Shown: one piece after another, positions 57,089-64,000 of the stretch
How positions within the stretch are numbered: the first letter of the stretch is position 1
Layout of the letters: the number at the start of each line of letters is the position of its first letter
The notes under the pieces: model-generated
Told to the model about the DNA's origin: nothing
The model's database searches: none
The model's input: only the letters and a program-made list of their open reading frames with translations
NCBI RefSeq assembly: GCF_002929225.1
Contig: NZ_PISM01000020.1
Span: forward strand, 248,001-312,000
Source: Stutzerimonas kunmingensis
GTDB lineage: Bacteria > Pseudomonadota > Gammaproteobacteria > Pseudomonadales > Pseudomonadaceae
DNA length: 64,000 nt
Direction of reading: 5' to 3'
Made by a program: the position numbers and the translations under genes

Positions 57089-57343
57089 CGCGGCATTCTA
57101 TTGGAAATGCCTGCGCTGCGCTCGCCCTGCGGTCCATTCGAAAGCGCAGTCTGCGGCAAACCGGCGCGGGCGCGGTCCTGGTCGATCGCGCCTGGTGGAA
57201 CCTTCCGCTGGTCGGCTGGAGTACCGATCGCCGTTTTTCCGACGCACCATGGTATGACGCGACGCCATCAACGTGCCATTATCGACGGTGGTATGGTTCC
57301 GAGGGAACCTGTTTTAGGTGCAGTTATTACTAGAACAATATTC

Positions 57344-60197
57344 ATGACCGATTCCATCCGAGCTGCCGGCCCGGCATCAACACAGCCATTGTCCCGCGGG
57401 GCGTCGGCGGCCGATCTCGTTGCCGAGCGCACCCGGCTGCTGTATCGAGGTTCGCGCGTACCTGCCTGGCTGTTATTGCTGGCAACGCTGGTTCTCGGCG
57501 TGGTGCTCTGGGGCGAACAGGGGGGTATCGAGCTCGGGCTGTGGCTGGGCTGGATGGGCGCGCTGGCACTGTTGCGCTTGCAGCAGATCTTCGCCTTCAA
57601 TCGGGCCAGCCCTGAGGCGCAAGCCGCGCCGTGCTGGCGCTGGCGCTTTCTGCTCGGCAGTGGCGCGTCTGCGCTGAGCCTGTGCTACGCAATGGTCGTG
57701 CTGGTGCCGGCCGATGTCTTCGTTACCCAGGCGCTGCTGTACGGACTGATCGGTTCGGTCGTTGTGGCCGCCAGCGTCGCTTACGGGGTCTGCCTGCCCG
57801 CCTTCTTCAGTTTCGCCGTGCCCAGCCTATTGCCGACCGGCCTTCTGCTGATGACCAGCAGCCATCCGCTGCAGCAGGGCTGGGGCTTGCTGGCGATGAT
57901 CGTGCTGGCGACCCTCAGCCTGATCGGCTGGCAGATCAGCCGGCTGGTGAACGACGGACTCGAACAGCGGCTTCACAAACAGCAACTGATCGAACGGCTG
58001 GAAACCGCCGGCCGCGAAGCCGACCAGCTCAATCGTCGTCTGGCGTCAGAAGTGGAGCAGCGCCGCCATGCCGAAAAGCAGCTGCGCAGTGCCTACGATG
58101 GCCTCGAACAACGCGTCGCCGAGCGCACCGCAGAACTCGCGCAGCTCGCCGAAGAGCTGGGGGAAAGCGAGGCGCGGCTGAATCTGGCGCTGGACGCCAG
58201 TGGCCTCGGCCTGTGGGACTGGGATCTGCAGAACAACCATGTTCATCATTCCCGTCTGGAGGTGGTGTTCGGCATCGGCCGGCAGCACCGCCACGATGAG
58301 GATGGCTCGCCACTGCCGGACATCCATCCCAAGGATCTGGAAGGCGTGCGCGCCATCCTGATCGCGCACCTGAAGGGCGAAACCGAGCAGTTTGCCGTCG
58401 AATACCGTGCATTGCGCGCCGACGGCAGCGAAATCTGGCTCGAGGACCGTGGCCGGGTGATCCAGCGCGACGACGCTGGCCGCGCCCTGCGGCATGATCG
58501 GCACCCGTCGTGACATCAGCGAGCTGCGCCGCCAGGCCGAACAGCAGCGCCTGGCAGCGACGGTGTTCGAAGCAGCCAGCGAAGGCATGGTGATCATGAA
58601 CGATCACTACCGCGTGCTGGCGGTCAACGACGCCTGCTGCGCGTTGTCCGGCTACAGCCGCGAGGAGCTGCTCGGCCACAGCGTGGCGCGCATCGCCGGC
58701 TCGCCGGAGAGCCAGCGCCAGTACCAGACCATGCGTGAAGCGCTGGAACTGCACGGTCACTGGCAGGGCGAGCTGATCGAGACCCGCAAGAGCGGCGAGG
58801 TCTACCCGCAGTGGGTGCAGCTGCGCGAAGTGCGCGATGCCAACGACAGTGTCACCCATGTGGTCGCGTTCATCTCCGACCTCAGCGTGCGGCGCAAGAT
58901 CGAAGAGCGTCTGCGCTACCTGACCCATTACGACGACCTCACCGGGCTGGCCAACCGCGGCCTGCTCAAGGAGCGTCTGCACGAGGCCTGCCAGCGGGTG
59001 CGCCGCAACGGCCGCAATATGGCGGTGCTCTACATCGATCTGGACCGCTTCAAGCTGCTCAACGAAAGCCTCGGGCACGAGGCCGCCGACGCATTGCTGC
59101 GCGAGATGTCGCGGCGCATCACCCAGACCCTGGCCGATGCTGACACCATCGCGCGGCTATCCGGCGACGAGTTCGTCGTGCTGTTCGACGCCTACGGCAG
59201 CCTCAGCAGCCTGGCGCATCTGGGCAGCCGGCTGCTGCAGCGAATCCGCAAGCCGCTGATCATCGATGAGCAGGAGCTGGTCATCAGCGCCTCCATCGGT
59301 GTCAGCCTGATGCCTGACAACAGCCGTGACGCGGAAGTGCTGCTGCGCCAGGCGAACATGGCCATGCAGCAGGCCAAGCATCTGGGCGGCAACACGCTGC
59401 AGTTCTTCACCGACCGGCCGCAGGCGTCGAGCATGCAGTACCTGCAGCTGGAGAATCAGCTGCGCAAAGCGCTGGAAGTCGGCCAGCTGGAAGTCTTCTA
59501 TCAGCCACGTCTGAGTCTGGCCGACGATGCTCTGGAGGCCGCCGAAGCGCTGGTGCGCTGGCGTCATCCGCAGCGCGGGCTGGTCGCGCCGGCGCACTTC
59601 ATTCCGCTGGCGGAAGAAACCGGTTTGATCATTCCGCTCGGTGAGTTCGTCCTGCGCGAGGCCTGCCGCCAGGCACGCCAGTGGCAGCAGGACGGGCTGG
59701 CGGAGATTCGCGTGTCGGTGAACCTCTCGGTCAAGCAGCTGCGTCAGGGCAATTTCGTCAGCCTGGTGCGCCAGGTACTCGAGGAAACCGGCCTGCCGGC
59801 GACGATGCTGGAGCTGGAGCTGACCGAGAGCCAGTTGCTGGACGATATCGACAATGCCATCAGCATCAGCGAGCAACTTCGAGCGCTAGGGGTCAGGCTG
59901 GCGATCGACGACTTCGGCACCGGCTTCTCGTCGCTGAGTTACCTCAAGCGCTTCCCGGTGGACTACGTGAAGATCGACCGCTCGTTCATCAGTGAGCTGG
60001 AGCATTCCAGTCAGGATGCGGCGATTACCCGGGCGATCATCGCCATGGTCCACAGCCTGGAGCGCAAGGTGGTGGCCGAGGGGGTGGAAACCCAGGCGCA
60101 GATGGATTTCCTCAAGGCCAACCAGTGCGACGAGATTCAGGGCTACCTGCTCAGCCCGCCGGTGCCGGCCGAGCAGTTCGCCGAATTACTGCGCTAG
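57344..60197 (+). pseudogene. Membrane PAS-GGDEF-EAL cyclic-di-GMP protein, frameshifted
   Basis: Expected to have 950 residues. About five to six membrane helices (residues about 35-205, starting VPAWLLLLATLVLGVVLW), a coiled linker, PAS (LNLALDASGLGLWDWDL), second PAS ([19 protein letters not shown]), GGDEF domain with SGDEF in the active-site loop, and EAL domain with intact EAL ([12 protein letters not shown]), [16 protein letters not shown] and IQGYLLSPP. It probably hydrolyses cyclic di-GMP, with the SGDEF half weakly active or regulatory. GG at 58491-58492 breaks the frame after DDAGRALR; with one G it reads [13 protein letters not shown] and continues. The 3' half (from an ATG at 58494) could still be made alone as a soluble PAS-GGDEF-EAL protein. 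Confidence 0.87.
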
Positions 60198-60230
60198 CGG
60201 CGACGCGGTAACGCGCCGCCCGTAGCGGCG

Positions 60231-61604
60231 TCAGCCGCGGGTGGTGCTGCCTTCGAGCTCGCGCATCAGCAGCGCGTAGCGCAGATCGACGTCTTCCGGC
60301 ACCGGCAGGTAGACCGTGTGACCGTCGCCCGGAGCCACCTCGATGGCTTCGCCGCGCTTGTTCTCCAGCTGCTCCAGGCGCAGGTTGAGGTTGCCCTGCG
60401 GCGTCATCAGTTCCAGCCTGTCGCCAACCGCGAAGCGGTTCTTCACCGTCACCTCGGCCAGGCCGTTGCGGCGTTCGCCGGTCAGCTCGCCGACGAACTG
60501 CTGACGCTCGGAGAGCGAGAAGCCGCGCTCGTAGTTCTGGTATTCGTCGTGCACATGGCGGCGCAGGAAGCCCTCGGTGTAGCCGCGGTGGGCCAGCGAT
60601 TCGAGGGTATCCATCAGCGACTTGTCGAATGGCCGGTCGGCGAGGGCGTCGTCAATGGCCTTGCGGTAGACCTGCGCAGTGCGCGCCACGTAGTAGTGGC
60701 TCTTGGTGCGGCCTTCGATCTTCAGCGAGTGCACGCCCATCTGCACCAGGCGCTCGACGTGCTGCACGGCGCGCAGGTCCTTGGAGTTCATGATGTAGGT
60801 GCCGTGCTCGTCCTCGAAGGCGGACATGAATTCGCCCGGACGGCTGCTGTCCTCGAGCAGGAATACCTCATCGGTCGGCGCGCCGATACCGAGGGTTGGG
60901 TCGGGGCTGGGAGTTTGTGCCGGCTGCACGACGATCGGCTCGTACTTGTGCACGATGTCGCCGACTTCGTTCTCCTTCGCCTCATGGGTCTTGTACTCCC
61001 AGCGGCAGGCGTTGGTGCAGCTGCCCTGGTTGGGGTCGCGCTTGTTGATGTAGCCGGACAGCAGGCAGCGGCCGGAATAGGCCATGCACAGCGCGCCGTG
61101 GACGAACACTTCCAGCTCCATGCCTGGCACCTGTTCGCGGATCTCGCCAATCTCCTCCAGCGACAGCTCGCGGGAGAGGATCACGCGGCTGACGCCCTGG
61201 CTCTCCCAGAACTTCACCGTCGCCCAGTTCACCGCATTGGCCTGTACCGAGAGGTGGATGGTCTGCTGCGGGAAGTGTTGGCGCACCAGCATGATCAGCC
61301 CGGGGTCGGACATGATCAGCGCATCCGGTCCCATCGCCACCACCGGCTCCAGGTCCTTGATGAAGGTCTTCAGCTTGGCGTTGTGCGGGGCGATGTTGAC
61401 CACCACGTAGAACTGCTTGCCCAGTGCATGTGCTTCGTCGATGCCAAGCTTGAGGTTGGCATGGTCGAACTCGTTGTTGCGCACGCGCAGGCTGTAGCGC
61501 GGCTGCCCGGCGTACACCGCATCGGCGCCGTAGGCGAAGGCATAGCGCATGGATTTCAGCGTGCCGGCAGGCGACAGCAGCTCGGTGCGGTAGGGGGTGC
61601 TCAT
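60231..61604 (-). CDS. trhP: U32 peptidase-family tRNA hydroxylation protein TrhP (YegQ)
   Basis: A 457-residue U32-family protein. N-terminal ELLSPAGTLKSMRYAFAYGA, the cysteine cluster in GRCLLSGYINKRDPNQGSC followed by TNAC, and KIEGRTKSHYYVA match YegQ/TrhP, which with prephenate-derived chemistry makes 5-hydroxyuridine in tRNA wobble positions. The start MSTPYRTELL at 61604 fits the family; an upstream ATG at 61628 is less likely. Confidence 0.92.
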   Translation of the reverse strand: MSTPYRTELLSPAGTLKSMRYAFAYGADAVYAGQPRYSLRVRNNEFDHANLKLGIDEAHALGKQFYVVVNIAPHNAKLKTFIKDLEPVVAMGPDALIMSDPGLIMLVRQHFPQQTIHLSVQANAVNWATVKFWESQGVSRVILSRELSLEEIGEIREQVPGMELEVFVHGALCMAYSGRCLLSGYINKRDPNQGSCTNACRWEYKTHEAKENEVGDIVHKYEPIVVQPAQTPSPDPTLGIGAPTDEVFLLEDSSRPGEFMSAFEDEHGTYIMNSKDLRAVQHVERLVQMGVHSLKIEGRTKSHYYVARTAQVYRKAIDDALADRPFDKSLMDTLESLAHRGYTEGFLRRHVHDEYQNYERGFSLSERQQFVGELTGERRNGLAEVTVKNRFAVGDRLELMTPQGNLNLRLEQLENKRGEAIEVAPGDGHTVYLPVPEDVDLRYALLMRELEGSTTRG

Positions 61605-61702
61605 GGCGCGGGACTCGCAGGAGGGCATCGAAGAAGCGCGGCATTTTACTGCGCTCGGCGGTCGATTGCGCGTCGTCTGCGATATTCGGGGTGAGGCGCA
61701 AT

Positions 61703-61726
61703 GGCGCCCCGCCTGAGCGGGGCGCC
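61703..61726. terminator. Hairpin downstream of the ydcH-like gene
   Basis: GGCGCCCCGC-CTGA-GCGGGGCGCC, a perfect 10-bp stem 6 bases beyond the stop of the minus-strand ydcH-like gene. There is no T-run, but position and strength suggest termination. Confidence 0.6.
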
Positions 61727-61731
61727 GAGGA

Positions 61732-61950
61732 TCAGGCGGCGGGCGCTTCCTTGAGCATGGCGTAGAGCCGGTCCTTGAGCTGCAGCTTCTCCTTCTTCAG
61801 GGTCTCGACCTCGCTATCGGTGCCCGGGACGATGTGCGCTTCGATGTTCTTGACCCGTTGATCCAGCTCGTTGTGCTCGTCGAACAGGCGGGCAAAGGTC
61901 TTGTTTTCCGCCTTCAGGCGGGTGATCAGGTCGCGGTACTCGGGGAACAT
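61732..61950 (-). CDS. YdcH-family (DUF465) small protein
   Basis: A 72-residue coiled-coil protein: MFPEYRDLITRLKAENKTF, then FDEHNELDQRVKNIE and LKKEKLQLKDRLYAML. This is the DUF465/YdcH family of unknown function. The start at 61950 has CAGGAG upstream; the longer frame to 62019 lacks support. Confidence 0.88.
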   Translation of the reverse strand: MFPEYRDLITRLKAENKTFARLFDEHNELDQRVKNIEAHIVPGTDSEVETLKKEKLQLKDRLYAMLKEAPAA

Positions 61951-62084
61951 GGCAACTCCTGCGGCATGGATGAGCGGGTTGGGCAGATCGGCTCGGGCCG
62001 AGCTGCCTGGTGCTTCCATGGTCGTACCGGTGCTTGCCTGTGGTATTGACCCGCGTCATGCGCCGTCGGGAAGCCGGACAGCAA

Positions 62085-62107
62085 AACGCCGGGACGAGCC
62101 CGGCGTT
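62085..62107 (-). terminator. Intrinsic terminator of ask
   Basis: On the minus strand, AACGCCGGG-CTCGT-CCCGGCGTT is followed by TTG, a 9-bp stem with a short T-tail, 17 bases after the ask stop. Confidence 0.8.
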
Positions 62108-62124
62108 TCGGTCTTGCGCCTGGA

Positions 62125-63555
62125 TCAGGCCGCGGCGATCACGTCGCCGTGGTTTTCCGGCTCGATCAACGCGCGGTGCAGCGCGGCAATGGCGGCGTCG
62201 TAGTCCTCTTCGTTGACCACGCACTGCATCTCCACCTGACGGATCGACTGGTGGATCGCCTGGATGCTGATGCCCGCTTCGGCGAGCGCCGCCACGGTCT
62301 TGGCCAGGATGCCCTTGACCTTGAGGTCCGAACCGATCGCCGAGACGATGGCCAGGTTGTGCACCGTGACCTCGGCCGCGGGGTACTTCTCCTCGATCAA
62401 CTTGGCCGCGCGGTTGATCAGCTTGCGCGAGCCGGAGGCGTAGTAGGTGATGCTGTTGGCATCGGAGTCCTTGTTCACCACGTAGAGCTTGAGCTGCTTG
62501 AGCAGCTTGCTGATTTCCATGTCGTGGCTGATGTCGCCGAGCATGTCCTGGTCGAACACCTCGATGCCGAAGACGTCCTTGCGCCCGGCGATGATTTCCA
62601 CGCAGGGCTTCTCGCTCTTGTAGTCCTGGCTGATCAGCGTGCCGCCGTGCTCGGGCTCGAAGGCATTCTTGATGCGCAGCTCGACACCGGCACGGCGCAG
62701 GGTCTTGGCCGCGCGCGGGTGGATCGCTTCCATGCCGAGGTTCGACAGCTGGTCGGCGACGTCGTAGTTGGTGCGGCCGATGGTCACCACCTTGTCGGCA
62801 CCGACCAGGTTCGGGTCGGCGGAAGAGAGGTGGAATTCCTTGTGGATGATCGCTTCATGCGCGCCGGTGGCGGCGGCGATCTGTGCGAAGGTGATCTCGC
62901 TGTAGCCACGGTCGTAGGTGTTCATCAGGCCTTCGGCGCAATGCGTGTAGCCGGTGGCGACCACCAGTTCGCGGCTCAGGTCGAAGCCGGCGAAATGGCT
63001 GGCGATCATCTCCTCGAACGGCAGCGGCGCTTCCTGCTGCCAGCCGGTGAGGTCGGCCAGGCGCGCGTTGACGCCGCGCTGCTTGAGCGCCAGCACCGAG
63101 TTGAAGGCGCTATGCGCTTCACCGAGGGAGGCGAGCATCTCGCGCACCTTCATCAGATGCTCGGAGAGCTGGAAGTGGCCGTAGGCGCAGAGCTTCTGCA
63201 GGCTGTGCATGCACTCGCTGGCGTCGTCGATGCGCGAATTGATGAACTGGTTGGCGGCGTGCAGCTCGTACTCGGAGCTGAACAGCTCGGCGTTCTTCGC
63301 CAGCATGCGCTGGCGCACGCCTTCCAGCGCCTCGCGCCAGGCGCCTTCGCTCTGGGCATCGGCAAAACGCTGGTAGACGCCGGGCTCGCCGGTCTTTTTG
63401 TGTTCCAACAGCAGATTGGTCATGCCGCTGTAGGCCGAGACGACGAAGACGCGCTGGTACAGCGCTGCGCCTTCCCGGCGGCCGATGAAGATGTTGTCGA
63501 GGACTTCCTCGAAGCGGCTCATCGACGTGCCGCCGATCTTTTCTACGGTATGCAT
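62125..63555 (-). CDS. ask: Aspartate kinase, ectoine-cluster type
   Basis: A 476-residue aspartate kinase. The N-terminal EKIGGTSMSRFEEVL is the Lys/Gly phosphate site; FVVSAYSGMTNLLLEH and a two-ACT C-terminal region (AIVSAIGSDLKVKGILAKT, VEMQCVVNEEDYD) follow. The sequence type and the adjoining ectD make it the specialised kinase (Ask_Ect) that feeds aspartyl phosphate into ectoine synthesis, as known in P. stutzeri. The start MHTVEKIGGTSM at 63555 is chosen over a longer frame. It ends the ect operon. Confidence 0.92.
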   Translation of the reverse strand: MHTVEKIGGTSMSRFEEVLDNIFIGRREGAALYQRVFVVSAYSGMTNLLLEHKKTGEPGVYQRFADAQSEGAWREALEGVRQRMLAKNAELFSSEYELHAANQFINSRIDDASECMHSLQKLCAYGHFQLSEHLMKVREMLASLGEAHSAFNSVLALKQRGVNARLADLTGWQQEAPLPFEEMIASHFAGFDLSRELVVATGYTHCAEGLMNTYDRGYSEITFAQIAAATGAHEAIIHKEFHLSSADPNLVGADKVVTIGRTNYDVADQLSNLGMEAIHPRAAKTLRRAGVELRIKNAFEPEHGGTLISQDYKSEKPCVEIIAGRKDVFGIEVFDQDMLGDISHDMEISKLLKQLKLYVVNKDSDANSITYYASGSRKLINRAAKLIEEKYPAAEVTVHNLAIVSAIGSDLKVKGILAKTVAALAEAGISIQAIHQSIRQVEMQCVVNEEDYDAAIAALHRALIEPENHGDVIAAA

Positions 63556-63709
63556 CTTTTTATTGCGTCCGAATCTGGCAGGCCGTTGACGGGCCCGGCG
63601 CGGCTGGCGCACCTGTCGATCAACGAGCTGGAAGTGAGTTCATCCCTGGGCCAATAAGCGATCGGCCAAGCCGGGGGATCGGGCCCGTCATCAGACGCGC
63701 CCGATCGCC

Positions 63710-64000
63710 TCAGAGATACTGTTGCGGCTGAATGTCCAGCGGCTTGAAGTTTTCGCGCTCGGCGACGAAGGCCGGGCGGGGTTTCTGCTCGCAGAACGGC
63801 GGCTGCACGGCATTATCCACGTGGTTGTAGACGTAGAACAGATTGCTCCGCGCGCTGGGTGTGATGTTTCCGTTGGAGCCGTGCATGGTGTTGCAATCGA
63901 AGAACACAACGCTGCCGGCAGGGCCGGTGGCGCAGTCGATGCCGAAGCGGCTGGCCAACTCGCTCAGGCTGTTCTGGTCGGGCACACCGAACTCCTGCTT
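63710..64000 (-). CDS. ectD: Ectoine hydroxylase EctD, 3' part
   Basis: The C-terminal about 96 codons of a 2-oxoglutarate/Fe(II) dioxygenase that makes 5-hydroxyectoine; the rest lies beyond the right edge. The iron ligand histidine is in CNTMHGSNGNITPSARSNLF, with the Arg that binds 2-oxoglutarate in the same stretch, then VYNHVDNAVQPPF and PAFVAERENFKPL, as in EctD. The ectABC genes would lie to the right on the same strand. Confidence 0.93.
   Translation of the reverse strand, partial: KQEFGVPDQNSLSELASRFGIDCATGPAGSVVFFDCNTMHGSNGNITPSARSNLFYVYNHVDNAVQPPFCEQKPRPAFVAERENFKPLDIQPQQYL

Noticed and set aside
1-64000. CRISPR arrays, rRNA genes, complete insertion sequences or prophage
   Set aside because: None seen: no regularly spaced repeats, no rRNA sequence, no transposase, integrase or phage structural genes.

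Overview
The window reads as GC-rich gammaproteobacterial chromosome, most like a Pseudomonas of the P. stutzeri group (Stutzerimonas). Support: a Gsp/Xcp-type secretion operon, the oxyR-recG pair, dctB/dctD, an ectD-ask ectoine tail, a selenocysteine formate dehydrogenase cluster and Pseudomonas-style REP palindromes. No rRNA, CRISPR array, complete IS or prophage was seen. The species call is inference from gene content and style.

Layout. 1-4663 (+) is the distal part of a type II secretion operon (gspG partial to gspM). 4721-9197 (-) holds a YbaK-HDOD protein and oxyR-recG. 9334-13162 (+) holds an epimerase-like protein, a zinc alcohol dehydrogenase, a small membrane protein and an AEC transporter. 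13276-17335 has a methyltransferase next to a haem-oxygenase-like protein, a small acidic protein and an exported lactonase-like propeller. 17456-21396 couples an acyl-CoA dehydrogenase to a hybrid histidine kinase. 21359-24946 (-) is an iron-uptake operon (TonB receptor, PepSY protein, small membrane protein) in which both large genes carry a one-base frameshift. 25224-27371 has an NTF2-like protein and a DGPF/YCII-ECF42 sigma pair. 27651-30933 is dctD-dctB, followed by an HD-GYP protein, SulP transporter, tandem USP, cyclopropane synthase, a DsrE plus lipoyl-carrier-like pair and a frameshifted SDR.

38689-40853 is the accessory stretch. A 2-kb, visibly AT-rich segment carries a DUF4062 protein and a HEPN-motif protein. 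It is bounded by a 27-bp perfect direct repeat of the 3' end of the selenocysteine tRNA gene selC (40854-40949). This looks like a small genomic island integrated at selC, and its two-gene cargo is the best candidate for an undescribed (probably defence) system.

40854-50050 (-) is a self-contained selenoprotein module in one orientation: fdnG (in-frame UGA with a SECIS-like hairpin), fdnH, fdnI, fdhE, selA, selB, selC. It supplies both the formate dehydrogenase and the machinery needed to read its UGA codon. 50201-52574 has a divergent AraC regulator/ohr pair and an exported alpha/beta hydrolase. 52705-60197 has a Tim44-like protein, an orphan TRAP solute-binding lipoprotein, uvrD and a frameshifted GGDEF-EAL protein. 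60231-64000 has trhP, a ydcH-like gene, and the end of an ectoine/hydroxyectoine cluster (ask, partial ectD).

Four genes (TonB receptor, PepSY, SDR, GGDEF-EAL) are each restored to full length by removing one base. All four are +1 changes, so real decay and sequencing error must be separated before these are treated as pseudogenes.
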